Origin: UBA10649 sp037130755
Lineage (GTDB): Bacteria; Actinomycetota; Actinomycetes; S36-B12
DNA: 64,000 nucleotides
Direction: 5' to 3'
Assembly: GCA_037130755.1 (NCBI GenBank)
Contig: JBAXSI010000014.1
Location: 7,737 to 71,736 of the forward strand
A program made the position numbers and the translations under genes. The notes beneath the pieces are model-generated. The model worked only from the letters and a program-made list of their open reading frames with translations. It ran no database searches and was not told the DNA's origin. Shown in pieces: positions 18,537-31,200 of this stretch. How positions within the stretch are numbered: position 1 is the first letter of the stretch; each line of letters starts with the position of its first letter.

Positions 18537-18744
18537 GCGCCTTCCCCCAGCCTCGACGTTCGACGGCGACCGCGAGGGCGCGCTCGGTCAGCAGGCATCG
18601 CTCCAGCATGCCGCAGAAGAGGCGTTGACGCATCAGCCGCTAACGGGCACACTCGACGCGAAGGCGCCGATAGCTGGGGGAGGCACCCTCGAGCGGCGCG
18701 CGCACGCGTGCTGCGAGGCCCAACCCGGGAACTGGGACGCTGCG

Positions 18745-21005
<2,261 letters not shown>

Positions 21006-21009
<4 letters not shown>

Positions 21010-21392
21010 GCGAACTGAGGGTCCTCGTCGTCGAGGACAACGACAAGAATCTCAAACTGATCCGCGACGTCCTTGAGTTTGCCGGGTTCAACGTCGTCAC
21101 CGCCGACACGGCCGAGATCGGGGTGCGCCTCGCCATCGAGGATCCCCCCGCGATCGTGCTGATGGACCTGCAGCTTCCTGGAATGGATGGCACGCAAGCC
21201 CTCGGCGAACTGCGCGCGTCACCTCGCACGACCCACGTCCCCGTGGTGGCGGTCACCGCTTATGCCATGGACGAGGACCGCGAGCGGGTGCTTAGCGCGG
21301 GCTTCGACGGCTACATCACCAAGCCGCTGAACATTCGTGCCCTCCCCGCGCAGATCCGCGACTACCTGCCTCCCGAAGGGAATCAGTCATGA
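21006..21392 (+). CDS. Single-domain response regulator (DivK-like receiver)
   Basis: A 128-residue stand-alone CheY-like receiver: VLVVEDNDKNLKLIRDVLEFAGF, phospho-Asp54 in MDLQLPGMDG, Thr in VVAVTAYAM and Lys in ITKPLN. No output domain, so it probably relays phosphate between the hybrid kinase and other partners. It overlaps both neighbours by 4 bases (ATGA), so the cassette is translationally coupled. Confidence 0.93.
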
Positions 21393-22516
21393 GCGAGCCG
21401 GCAACCGTGCTGGTGATCGATGATCTTGCGCAGAATGTGCGACTGCTCGACGCCGTCCTGAGCCCACGCGGATACACGATGACGAGTGCTTCGTCCGGCC
21501 AGGAAGCCCTGGACTCGCTCGCTGAAGAACTGCCCGACATCGTGCTCCTTGATGTCCTCATGCCTGGGATGGATGGCTACGAGGTTTGTCGACGCATACG
21601 CGAGAACCCTCGAACGGCCTTCCTGCCGGTCGTGATGATCACCGCCAGCGGCGATCAGGAGAAGGTGCGCGCCATCGAGGCAGGGGCCGACGACTTCATC
21701 ATGAAGCCGTTCGACCAGTCCGAGCTGCTCGCGCGCGTGAGGTCGCTGGTGCGCCTGAGGCGCTACCACGACACGGTGGAGCGCCAGGCGGCGGAACTCC
21801 AGGAATGGAACAACCAGTTGAAGGAACGAGTCGAGGCGCAGGTCAAGGAACTGGAACGCGTGAACCGGCTTCGACGATTCCTGGCCCCCCAGATCGTCGA
21901 CCTGGTCGTCGATTCCGGAGACGAGTCATTCCTTCGCAGTCACCGCAGGGAGATCGTCGTCGTGTTCTGCGACCTGCGGCGATTCACGGCGTTCACCGAG
22001 ACCTCCGAACCGGAGGAGATCATGGCCGTACTAGGTGAGTTCCACGCCGCGCTGGGAGACCTCGTCCACCGTTTCGAGGGAACACTTGAGCAGTTTGTCG
22101 GCGATGGGCTCACCATCTTCTTCAATGATCCGATCCCGTGTGACGACGGACCGCTTCGGGCGATTCGGATGGCGGTCGCGATGCGCAATCGGGTGCAGCA
22201 GCTCACCACGTCATGGTCCAAACGCGGACACGATCTCGGCTTCGCGGTGGGCGTCGCCCAGGGCTTCGCGACCCTCGGGCGGATCGGCTTCGAGGGACGC
22301 TACGAGTACACCGCGATCGGCAGCGTGATGAACCTTGCGTCACGGCTGTGCTCGGCCGCCGAGCCCGATCAGATTCTCGTCACCCAGCGTGTCCACAACG
22401 CCGCCGACGGCTTCATTGTCAGCGAGCCCAAGGGCGACATGGCACTGCGCGGTTTCTCGCGCCCCGTGACGGTCTACAACGTGCTAGGACTCGACGCCGC
22501 GCGAGGGCCATCATGA
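21389..22516 (+). CDS. Receiver-linked class III adenylate/guanylate cyclase
   Basis: A 375-residue protein joining a receiver (phospho-Asp55 in LLDVLMPGMDG, Lys in IMKPFD) through a coiled coil (about 125-160, QEWNNQLKERVEAQVKELERVN) to a class III nucleotidyl cyclase domain. Metal-binding Asp195 (VVFCDLRRFT) and Asp239 (VGDGLTIFF) are present, as are transition-state Asn315 and Arg319 (GSVMNLASRL). All catalytic residues thus appear intact. It would make cAMP (or cGMP) on phosphorylation by the upstream kinase. It overlaps the genes on both sides by 4 bases. Confidence 0.92.
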   Translation: MSEPATVLVIDDLAQNVRLLDAVLSPRGYTMTSASSGQEALDSLAEELPDIVLLDVLMPGMDGYEVCRRIRENPRTAFLPVVMITASGDQEKVRAIEAGADDFIMKPFDQSELLARVRSLVRLRRYHDTVERQAAELQEWNNQLKERVEAQVKELERVNRLRRFLAPQIVDLVVDSGDESFLRSHRREIVVVFCDLRRFTAFTETSEPEEIMAVLGEFHAALGDLVHRFEGTLEQFVGDGLTIFFNDPIPCDDGPLRAIRMAVAMRNRVQQLTTSWSKRGHDLGFAVGVAQGFATLGRIGFEGRYEYTAIGSVMNLASRLCSAAEPDQILVTQRVHNAADGFIVSEPKGDMALRGFSRPVTVYNVLGLDAARGPS

Positions 22517-24090
22517 CCTCGCTCGACGGGACCGGCGTCACCCTGTCCCAACTGGACGAGGCGCACAGGTACGACCGGTTCGACCGACTCCAGCAGCGCC
22601 TCGATCACGTTTGGGCCGCGATGCGCCTGAATGAGGAAGGAGAGTCCGTCGTCGTCATACCGTCGGTCACCCTCGATCGGGTCCAACAGTCCAGCGGCTC
22701 GCTGAGTCAGGCGATGGAGGAGCGCTTCCTGTTCCTGCTTCTCCTCCTGCGCGAGCCCAGGCTGCGAGTCGTCTACGTCACCTCCTTGCCGGTGTCACCC
22801 GAGATAGTTGAGTACTACCTCGCGCTGCTGCCAGGCATCGTTCCCAGCCACGCGCGGGCTCGGCTGTCGCTCGTGTCCGTCAATGACGCGTCATCGCGGC
22901 CCCTGAGCGAGAAGCTGCTCCGGCGACCCCACCTCTTGCGTCACATCGCCGACCTCATTCCCGATCCATCTCGATCACACCTGATCCCCTACAACACGAC
23001 GACACTCGAGCGGGACCTCGCCATCGTGCTGGGCATTCCCATGTACGGGGCCGACCCTCGGCTGTTCGGATTCGGCACGAAGAGTGGGTGCCGCCGACTC
23101 TTCGCAGACGAAAATGTCAGGCATCCGATCGGCTATGAGGATCTCCACAGCGAGGATGACGTCGAAGACGCCATCGTCCGCCTGCGCCAGAGGCGACCGG
23201 CCGTCAGGAGCGCGATCGTGAAGCTCAACGAGGGCGTGTCGGGCGCCGGCAACGCGATGGTCGACCTTGACGAGCTGCCGCCGGTCGGCGCCTCGCAGGA
23301 AGGGCCCGCACTTCGCGACCGCATCGGGCGAATGGAGTTCGAGCAACCGGACATGCCTTTCGAGGCGTACATGGCCAAGCTCGCCGAGCGTGGCGGCATT
23401 GTCGAGGAACGCATCCACGGGGAGGAACTGCGCAGCCCAAGCGTTCAATTGCGCGTGATCCCGGGTGGCAAGGTTGAACTCCTGTCCACGCACGACCAGC
23501 TCCTTGGCGGTCCCAGCGGGCAGAGCTACCTCGGATGCCGCTTTCCGGCCGACTTCGCATACGCCCGGGAGATCAGCGCGGAGGCGATGCTCATTGGCGA
23601 GCGCTTATCGCGCGAAGGCGTCCTGGGAAGGTTCGCCATCGACTTCGTCGTCGTCAAGAACAGGGGCGGCACGTGGGACACCTATGCCATCGAAATCAAC
23701 TTGCGCAAAGGCGGGACAACGCATCCCTTCCTCACTCTTCAATTCCTCACTGACGGGAGGTACGACGCCATGACAGGGCTGTTCATTACACCCGACGGGC
23801 GCGAAAAGCACCTCGTCGCAACCGACCACCTCGAATCCCCGACTCTCTGCGGACTTACTCAAAGCGACCTGTTCGACATCGTTGCGCGCCACGGACTCCA
23901 CTTCGACCAGTCGCGACAGTGCGGTGTCGTTTTTCACATGATCAGTTGCCTCACCGAGCTCGGACGCGTCGGACTCACCGCCGTCGGCGACACGCCCGAT
24001 CAGGCCGACTCGATCTATCGGCGCGCGGAGCAGGTCCTCTTGGACGAAGCCCAACAAGCGAATCGTGAAACACCGGTCCCGGCAATCTGA
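22513..24090 (+). CDS. ATP-grasp peptide ligase, PGM1-related
   Basis: A 525-residue protein of the group named after the pheganomycin peptide ligase PGM1. An N-terminal domain (about 1-190) contains LPGIVPSHARARLSLVSVND. The ATP-grasp core follows with TKSGCRRLF, AIVKLNEGVSGAGNA, VEERIHGEELRSPSVQLRV, LLSTHDQLLGGPSGQSYLG and the Mg-binding AIEINLRKGGTTHPF. A PGM1_C-like tail contains ATDHLESP and GVVFHMI. It should couple a carboxylate to an amine with ATP. Substrates are unknown. ATG overlaps the cyclase stop, so it is the output-side enzyme of a signalling cassette. Confidence 0.85.
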   Translation: MTSLDGTGVTLSQLDEAHRYDRFDRLQQRLDHVWAAMRLNEEGESVVVIPSVTLDRVQQSSGSLSQAMEERFLFLLLLLREPRLRVVYVTSLPVSPEIVEYYLALLPGIVPSHARARLSLVSVNDASSRPLSEKLLRRPHLLRHIADLIPDPSRSHLIPYNTTTLERDLAIVLGIPMYGADPRLFGFGTKSGCRRLFADENVRHPIGYEDLHSEDDVEDAIVRLRQRRPAVRSAIVKLNEGVSGAGNAMVDLDELPPVGASQEGPALRDRIGRMEFEQPDMPFEAYMAKLAERGGIVEERIHGEELRSPSVQLRVIPGGKVELLSTHDQLLGGPSGQSYLGCRFPADFAYAREISAEAMLIGERLSREGVLGRFAIDFVVVKNRGGTWDTYAIEINLRKGGTTHPFLTLQFLTDGRYDAMTGLFITPDGREKHLVATDHLESPTLCGLTQSDLFDIVARHGLHFDQSRQCGVVFHMISCLTELGRVGLTAVGDTPDQADSIYRRAEQVLLDEAQQANRETPVPAI

Positions 24091-24169
24091 TCGGGTAGGC
24101 AGTCGTGAACTACGAGGCCCACGGCACCGACCACCGGAACTCCCCGTCGGATAGCGGGTGCCCAGGGCC

Positions 24170-24871
24170 CTAGCGTGCCCCGAGTTCCGTCTCCTGAGGC
24201 GACAGCTCGTTGCCGTGGCGGCGAGCGATCAGGGCTACCGTGATCAGCCAGGTGAGGAAGAGTCCGACGAAGATCCGCTGAGACAGGCCGTACAGGTTCT
24301 CTCCAAGGATGGGCATGAGGAGAAATGCCGGTACCGACAGGGCCGCCCATGCCAGTGACCACGGCGCGAAGCCCGACCAGTGCAGGTCACGGCGCATCGA
24401 CCGGTAGGACGCAAACATCGCCGCCATCATCAGGAGGAACACGGAGACGGCGGCCAGTGCGTGGACGTTGCTCACGGCGGTGGGGGGCGTGCCGGACGCG
24501 TTGGTTCGGAACACTCCCGCCACGAGGTCCAGGACCCCTGCGACCAGCAGGAGGACTGGTGTGACGCGCATCCGCTGGACGGTGCTGCGCAGAACCGAGG
24601 CGACCAGGACGGTGCCCGCACCCATTGCGCAGAACGCGAGTCCCATCACCACACCCGCGTTGCCCAAGGCCAGTTCACTCATGGGGTGCGAGAGCGGCGC
24701 ATAGTCGTCGGGCTGGACGAGCTGCACAAGGGCCACCGCGATGGGGAAAGCCACGAGGCAGGCAAGGGCCGCGGTGGCTCGCCACCGCACGCCCGTATAC
24801 GACCGAGTTGGGGCTATGGCGAGAGGCATTGTCATTGTGACCTCCGGGGCTTCGGATGGCTCCACGCTCAT
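24170..24871 (-). CDS. DUF998 family membrane protein
   Basis: A 233-residue protein with six predicted transmembrane helices. Between the first two helices it carries HPMSELALG, the family motif of DUF998, and FRTNASG before helix four. Function is unknown. ATG 24871 was chosen because GGAGAAG lies just upstream. An in-frame GTG at 24883 would start on the RBS itself. Confidence 0.85.
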   Translation of the reverse strand: MSVEPSEAPEVTMTMPLAIAPTRSYTGVRWRATAALACLVAFPIAVALVQLVQPDDYAPLSHPMSELALGNAGVVMGLAFCAMGAGTVLVASVLRSTVQRMRVTPVLLLVAGVLDLVAGVFRTNASGTPPTAVSNVHALAAVSVFLLMMAAMFASYRSMRRDLHWSGFAPWSLAWAALSVPAFLLMPILGENLYGLSQRIFVGLFLTWLITVALIARRHGNELSPQETELGAR

Positions 24872-24955
24872 ACGCTTCTCCACCAGCGGGCCAGAAGCCG
24901 CTAAACCACTCGTAGCCCTACCGGGCCTTTCCGTCTAGAGTCCAACAACCCGTCC

Positions 24956-25207
24956 TCAGTCCCCGAGGGACTTACGCACGCAGCGAAACTCCACGTTCCA
25001 AACCGCGGCCCGCGGCACGACACCACTGCGGCACGCGTGGCGATCAGCACTGCCTGGAAGGGTTGAGTGGCGTCGGCCACACCCTGCCGGCGAAGCACTC
25101 AGTCGTCCGTGCCCGTCGAAGAGGCTGACCCGCACGATCGGCAACGGCGCGACGCATCCCTGCGCAGCCTTCCGCGCCTCGTGCCAGCTCGGCTCGACGA
25201 GTGTCAT
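24956..25207 (-). pseudogene. Probable 5' remnant of moeA (molybdopterin molybdotransferase)
   Basis: The start ATG overlaps the narI stop (TGATG), as real operon genes do here. The first 40 residues (WHEARKAAQGC, PLPIVRVSLFDGHGRLSAS) resemble the opening of MoeA, which inserts molybdate into the cofactor needed by NarG. After that the similarity stops and the frame ends at only 83 residues, against about 400 for MoeA. I infer a truncated gene. It might instead be a small unrelated protein. Confidence 0.45.
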
Positions 25208-25941
25208 CAGCCGACCTTCTCCCAACCCCGCTTGGGTGCGTGGTTGCCGGCATCGTGCGGACCCTTGTCGCGGTACACGACGTACGGCCGGAACACGTAG
25301 CCGAAGGGTGCGCTGAACGCATGCACCAGTCGCGTGAAGGGCCACACGATGAACAGCAGCATGCCGGCGACGGCATGGATCTGGAACGACGGCAAGGCTT
25401 CCGCCATCAGCTCGGGCTGCGGATTGAGCAGGAAGATCGATCGGAACCAGGGCGAGACCGTCTCGCGGTAGTTGTAGCCGTTGCCGAGGACTCCGGAGCC
25501 GATGATCGTAGTGAGCAGGCCGAGACAGATGGCCGCGATGAGGAACACGTACATCGTCTTGTCGTTCTTGGTGGTGGCTGCCATCACGGCACCGGTGGTG
25601 CGGCGTCGGTAGACGAGGAGCGTCACCCCGACGAGCGTGCACACCCCCGCGACGGCACCGATTCCAACGGCCATCAGGTGGTAGGCGTCTTCGCTGAGTC
25701 CGGCGGCATGGGTCCAGGCCTCCGGGATGAGCAGGCCCATGATGTGGCCCATCAGAACCGCGAGGATGCCGATGTGGAAGATCGGGCTGGCGATCCGGAT
25801 GAGGTTCCGCTCATACAGCTGGCTTGACCTCGTGGTCCAGCCGAACTTGTCGTACCGATAGCGCCAGATGGTCCCGGTGACGAAGACGGCGATCGTGATG
25901 TACGGGAGGGCGACCCACAGCAGGATCGCAGAGGCGGTCAT
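25207..25941 (-). CDS. narI: Respiratory nitrate reductase gamma subunit (cytochrome b)
   Basis: Membrane di-heme b subunit of 244 residues that takes electrons from quinol and passes them to NarH. Five transmembrane helices. Histidines expected to bind heme lie in SPIFHIGILAVLMGHIMG (two) and QIHAVAGMLLF plus WPFTRLVHAFS (two) in the last helices. The C-terminus FGYVFRPYVVYR matches the family. Its ATG overlaps the narJ stop (ATGA), and it is the last intact gene of the operon. Confidence 0.96.
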   Translation of the reverse strand: MTASAILLWVALPYITIAVFVTGTIWRYRYDKFGWTTRSSQLYERNLIRIASPIFHIGILAVLMGHIMGLLIPEAWTHAAGLSEDAYHLMAVGIGAVAGVCTLVGVTLLVYRRRTTGAVMAATTKNDKTMYVFLIAAICLGLLTTIIGSGVLGNGYNYRETVSPWFRSIFLLNPQPELMAEALPSFQIHAVAGMLLFIVWPFTRLVHAFSAPFGYVFRPYVVYRDKGPHDAGNHAPKRGWEKVG

Positions 25942-26594
25942 CGGCGGGCCCCAATCGATTCGATGGTGACGCTGACTCCGAACGGCTCGAGACCCACGGT
26001 CTCAGCGGGAGGTCCCGAGGCAGCCAGCTGGGCCATGCGGGCTTCGATGTCGGGCGTGATGGCGGGGAGCGTGACGACAATGGCATCCAAGACGTGCACG
26101 TAGTCAGAACCAAGCTTGGCCAGCGCATCGCGGAGCAGATGGATGGGAACCGAATGCTCGGCGAGCAACGCGTCGCCAGTCAGGCGATCACCTACGGCCG
26201 CGAACTCCAGCACCATCGCGAGGTGATCGGCGAGCTCGACGTCTCCGGCGTCGAACCCCGACTCAAGGTAGGCCTGCTTGAACCGAAGGATCGCCCGGCC
26301 GCGGTTACGCGTGTCGCCGTCGGTCCAGTAGGTGAGATAGGGACATGCCTTGCGCTTCATGTCGAACATGGCGACGTAGTGGGCCTGCACCTCCCTGACA
26401 GGCGTGTTCTCGAGGTATTCGAGGAAGGTCCGCAGCGGCGCTGCCAATCGATCGGGCAAGTCGCCGGCCACTTCAGCGATGTCGTCGAGCCGGGAGAGCA
26501 GCAGGTCGTCCGGATACCAGAGCAGCCACGATGCCGCGAGTCTGGCGACAGCGATCTGCTGATCCTTCGGGTGGTCACTGGTCATCAGACTCAC
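25938..26594 (-). CDS. narJ: Nitrate reductase assembly chaperone (delta subunit)
   Basis: System-specific chaperone of 218 residues needed to insert the molybdenum cofactor into NarG before membrane docking. Contains the family blocks LYPDD-like LLWYPDD, HYVAMFDMKRKACPYLTYW (the FDxxRxxxLYLT-like signature) and DHLAMVLEFAA (the DHLP-like motif). Overlaps the narH end by 20 bases and the narI start by 4. Confidence 0.95.
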   Translation of the reverse strand: MSLMTSDHPKDQQIAVARLAASWLLWYPDDLLLSRLDDIAEVAGDLPDRLAAPLRTFLEYLENTPVREVQAHYVAMFDMKRKACPYLTYWTDGDTRNRGRAILRFKQAYLESGFDAGDVELADHLAMVLEFAAVGDRLTGDALLAEHSVPIHLLRDALAKLGSDYVHVLDAIVVTLPAITPDIEARMAQLAASGPPAETVGLEPFGVSVTIESIGARR

Positions 26595-28203
26595 CCGCTC
26601 CGCCCCAACTGCGCAGGTTCATGCGCACCGCGTCAAGCGGTATCAGCACCTCGGTCGTCTGGCGCTCCTTCAAGGCGTGGAAAGTCTCGACGGCAACTGG
26701 CACCGGGCGGCCAGAGGCGTAGCCGAATGGGCCGGATGCGTCATGGGGGTCGCCGTCGTAGTCGACTGCACAGGCCAGTTCCTCGAGGTCTCGCGCCGTC
26801 TCGGCGTGCGCCTTGGGGATGATGTAACGGTCTTCGTACTTGGCGATAGCCAGGAGTCGGTACATCTCGTAGACGGACTCTTCGGTCATGCCGACGGCCT
26901 CGGGGATCTCCGGTCGTGGCTCACGGCCGAGGTTGACGTCGCGCATGTAGGACCGCATCGCGGCGAGCTTCCGCAGCGATGCCTGCACCGGAGCGGGGTC
27001 GCCCGCCGTGAACAGCTCAGCGAGGTACTCGATGGGGATACGCAGCGTGTCGAGCGCGCCGAACAGATTGTCGACGTCCTCTGCGTCGTTGCCCGTGTCG
27101 CGCAGCGCATCCACCACTGGCGACAAAGGGGGGATGTACCAAACCATCGGCATGGTTCGGTACTCCGGATGCAGCGGCAGGGCGACGTTGTAGACCTTGG
27201 CCAGCTTGTAGACGGGCGAGCGCTGCGCTGCGTCGAGCCAGTCAGCGGGAATGCCGTCACGGCGCGCGGCCTCCTGCACTGCGGGATCGTTTGGATCCAG
27301 TAGCAGGTCCAGTTGTGCCTGCAGCAGGTCGTGCTCATTCTCGACCGATGCGGCGGCGGTGACCTCGTCGGCGTCGTAGAGGAACAGGCCGATGTAGCGC
27401 AGGCGACCGACGCAGGTTTCTGCGCACACCGTGGGCAGTCCCACTTCGATGCGCGGGTAGCACATCGTGCACTTCTCGGCCTTGCCCGTCTTGTGATTGA
27501 AGTAGACCTTCTTATAGGGGCAGCCGCTGACGCACATCCGCCAACCGCGGCACTGGTCCTGGTCCACAAGGACGATCCCGTCCTCGGATCTCTTGTACAT
27601 CGCGCCCGAGGGGCAGGCTGCGACGCACGCCGGGTTGAGGCAGTGCTCGCAGATCCGGGGCAGGTAGAACATGAAGGCGTTCTCGAAGTCCAACTTGACG
27701 CGATCACCAACCTCGTCGCGGATCTTGACAAGGATCGGGTCCTTGGGCGCGAGCTCAGGGCCGCCCGCGAGGTCGTCGTCCCAGTTGGCGGACCACTCGA
27801 TCTTCATGTTCTTGCCGGTGATCAGTGACTTCGGCCGGGCCACCGGTGTGTTCTCCCCCAGGGGGGATGAGATGAGCATGTCGTACTCATACGTCCACGG
27901 CTCGTAGTAGTCGTCCAGCGTCGGAAGGTTGGGGTTGCTGAAGATCTGCGCGAGTCGCTTGAATCGCCCGCCGGATCGAAGCTTGAGCTTGCCGCGCTTG
28001 ACCTTCCAGCCGCCCTTCCACTTCTCCTGGTCCTGGTAGGTGCGCGGGTAGCCCTGGCCGGGCCGGGTCTCGACGTTGTTGAACCACACGTACTCGACCC
28101 CTGAGCGATTCGTCCACGCCTGCTTGCAGGTGACCGAGCAGGTGTGACAGCCGATGCACTTGTCGAGGTTCATCACCATTGCCATCTGTGCCATGACGCG
28201 CAT
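26575..28203 (-). CDS. narH: Respiratory nitrate reductase beta subunit
   Basis: Fe-S electron-transfer subunit of 542 residues linking NarI to NarG. Four cysteine groups are visible: CIGCHTCSVTC (residues about 17-27), CEHCLNPACVAACP, CRGWRMCVSGCP (Trp in place of a Cys, as expected for the [3Fe-4S] cluster) and CTMCYPRIEVG...CAETC. The start ATG overlaps the narG stop (TGATG), with AGGAGG in the end of narG. Confidence 0.97.
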   Translation of the reverse strand: MRVMAQMAMVMNLDKCIGCHTCSVTCKQAWTNRSGVEYVWFNNVETRPGQGYPRTYQDQEKWKGGWKVKRGKLKLRSGGRFKRLAQIFSNPNLPTLDDYYEPWTYEYDMLISSPLGENTPVARPKSLITGKNMKIEWSANWDDDLAGGPELAPKDPILVKIRDEVGDRVKLDFENAFMFYLPRICEHCLNPACVAACPSGAMYKRSEDGIVLVDQDQCRGWRMCVSGCPYKKVYFNHKTGKAEKCTMCYPRIEVGLPTVCAETCVGRLRYIGLFLYDADEVTAAASVENEHDLLQAQLDLLLDPNDPAVQEAARRDGIPADWLDAAQRSPVYKLAKVYNVALPLHPEYRTMPMVWYIPPLSPVVDALRDTGNDAEDVDNLFGALDTLRIPIEYLAELFTAGDPAPVQASLRKLAAMRSYMRDVNLGREPRPEIPEAVGMTEESVYEMYRLLAIAKYEDRYIIPKAHAETARDLEELACAVDYDGDPHDASGPFGYASGRPVPVAVETFHALKERQTTEVLIPLDAVRMNLRSWGGAGESDDQ

Positions 28204-31200
28204 CAGTACTCGACCTCCTGCGAACGGCGGCGGATGACGGTTATCTCGTCCCGCTGGTTGCCCGTGGGTCCCAGGTAGTTGAACGCGAAGGACAACTGGG
28301 CGTAGCCACCGACGATGTGGCTGGGCTTGATGAGCAGGCGGGTCAGCGAGTTGTGGATGCCTCCTCGCTTCTTAGACGTCTCGGTGATCGGGACGTCGAC
28401 CGTACGGTCCTTGGCGTGGTACATGAAGACCGTGCCGGCCGGCATGCGGTGCGAGACGATCGCTCGCGCTGCCACGACGCCGTTGCGGTTGTATGACTCA
28501 ACCCACTCGTTGTCCTTGACGCCGATGGCCTCGGCGTCCTGCGGACTCATCCAGATCTCGGGTCCGCCCCGCGACAACGACAGCATGAAGAGGTTGTCCT
28601 GGTACTCGGAATGGATCGACCACTTTGAGTGGGGCGTGAGGTAGCGGACGGTGACCTCCTTGCCATCACCGAGTTGCTGGTTACCGTCGAGACGGTGCAG
28701 GTTCAGGGGCGGCCGGAAGATCGGCATGTTTTCGCCGAGCTCGCTCATCCAGTCGTGGTCGAGGAAGAAGTGCATGCGGCCGGTGAGCGTCTGCCACGGC
28801 TTGAGCTGCTCGACGTTGATCGCGAATGCGGTGTAGCGGCGGCCGCCGTGCTCGCTGCCTGACCATTCCGGGCTGGTGATCACGGGGACGGGTCGAGCCT
28901 GGGTGTCCGGGAAGGTGATGTGCTTGCCTTCCTCCTCCTCGGCGAGGAAGGCAAGCCGTTGGCCGGTGCGCTTCTCCATTGCCTTGAAGCCCTGCACGGC
29001 AAGGCGTCCGTTCGTTGTTCCGGACAGCGCGAGGATCGTCTCGCAGGCATGCACGGCCGTGACGAGAGAGGGCCTGCCCGCGGCAGGTCCGTCTGGGATG
29101 ACCCCGTTCTTTCCCGCGAGCAGTGCGATCTCCTCGGTCGGTGAGAAGGGCACCCCCTTGGTGACCATGCCGAGGGTCTCGGCCAGCGGGCCGAGTGCCG
29201 ACATCTTGGCGCCGATCGCCGTGTAGTCGCGCTCGACGACGACGAACTTCGGGGCGGTCTTGCCTGGGATGAGCTCGACCTCGCCGGTCTTCCAGTCCCG
29301 GACCACTCCCCCGGGCATCGCCATCTCGTCAACGGTGTCGTGAAGGAGCGGGACGGCAACGAGGTCCTTGCGTACGCCCAGGTGACCATGCGCGAGGTCC
29401 GAGACGCGCCGTCCGAGGGCCTGGAAGATGTCGTAGTCGCTCTTGGTCTCCCACGGCGGGTCAATTGCCGGGGTGAAGGCGTGGATGAACGGGTGCATGT
29501 CGGTCGATGAGAGGTCGTGCTTCTCGTACCACGTGGCTGCGGGCAGGAGGATGTCGCCGAACAGACCCGTGCTCGTCATGCGGAAGTCGATGCTGACCAG
29601 TAGGTCGAGCTTTCCTTCCGGCGCCTCGTCGCGCCAGGTCACGTCGCGCGGTCGCTGGTCCTCCGGTGCCTCAGTCGCGCGTACTGAGTTGTCCGTGCCG
29701 AGCAGGTGCTTGAGGAAGTACTCGTTGCCCTTGCTTGATGAGCCGAGCAGGTTTGCCCGCCACACCGTCAGGACGCGCGGCCAGTTGGCCTCGGCGTCGG
29801 GATCCTCGATGGCGAACTTCATCTCGCCGCTTGTCAGCTGCTCTGTTACATAGTCGGCCGGCGCCTGCCCAGCGGCCTCGGCCTGGGCGGCGATGTCGAG
29901 GGGGTTGCGGTCGAACTGCGGATACGAAGGCATCCAGCCCGAGCGCGCCGACTGCGCGATGGTGTCAATCATCGACTGACCGACGAAGCGACCCTCACCC
30001 AACGGCGAGGCGAGCAGATCGGCGCCGAGGCGGTCGTAGCGCCACTGGTCCGTCTGCACGTACCAGAAGCCGGTGCCGATCATCTGGCGCGGTGGCCGCG
30101 ACCAGTCGAGGCCGAAGGCCAGCTGCGCCCAGCCGGTGACGGGCCGGCACTTCTCCTGGCCCACGTAGTGCGCCCAGCCGCCGCCATTGATTCCCTGCGT
30201 GCCGCAGAGCGTCGTCAGGGCGAGGAAGGTGCGGTAGATCGTGTCGGAGTGGAACCAGTGGTTCGTGCCGGCGCCCATGAGGATCATCGATCGACCGCCG
30301 GAGTCCTCGGCGTTCTGCGCGAATTCGCGGCCGATGCGCTCGGCCATGGCGGCCGGCACGCCGGTGATCTCCTCCTGCCATGCGGGCGTGTATGGCTCGG
30401 GATCGTCGTATCCGGTGGGCCATTGCCCCGGCAGGCCATCGCGACCGACGCCGTATTGAGCGAGGAGGAGGTCGAAGACCGTCGTCGCGAGTCGTTCGCC
30501 GCTTGCGGTCGCCAGTCGCGCTGCTGGGACGCCGCGGTGGTGTACCCCGCCGCCCTCGTTGTCAGCCTGGCCGACGTCGAAGCGTGGGAGCAGAACCTCG
30601 ACACTCTCGGTGCCGCTGGCTCCGTGCAGGGACAGGGCAGGATCGACCCCTTCGAGGTCGAGGTTCCACTTGCCCATGCCGGACTCGTTGAACCGGAACC
30701 CGAGGGATCCGTTGGGCACATGCGGAAGGCCAGTGGCGGCATTGACGAATACGGTCTTGAAGTCCGCGCCCTCAGCTTCATCACCCAGATCGGCGGCGGT
30801 CACGAACTTGTCCGGCACCCATGCGCCGTCCTTCTCCCGCAGCGTAACGAGGAACGGCAGGTCGCTGTACTTCTTGACGTAGTCGACGAAGCGCGGCACC
30901 TGCCGCTCGATGAAGAATTCCCTGAGGATCACGTGGCCCATTGCCATCGCGAGCGCGCCATCGGTGCCTGGATGTGGCGCCATCCACTCGTCGGCGAACT
31001 TCGTGTTGTCCGCGTAGTCCGGCGAGACGGTGACGACCTTCTGCCCGCGGTACCGCGCCTCCGCCATGAAGTGCGCATCGGGGGTGCGCGTGACGGGCAC
31101 ATTCGAGCCCCACATGATCAGGTAGGCGGCGTTCCACCAGTCGGCGGACTCCGGTACGTCGGTCTGGTCACCGAACACCTGCGGCGAGGCGACGGGAAGG

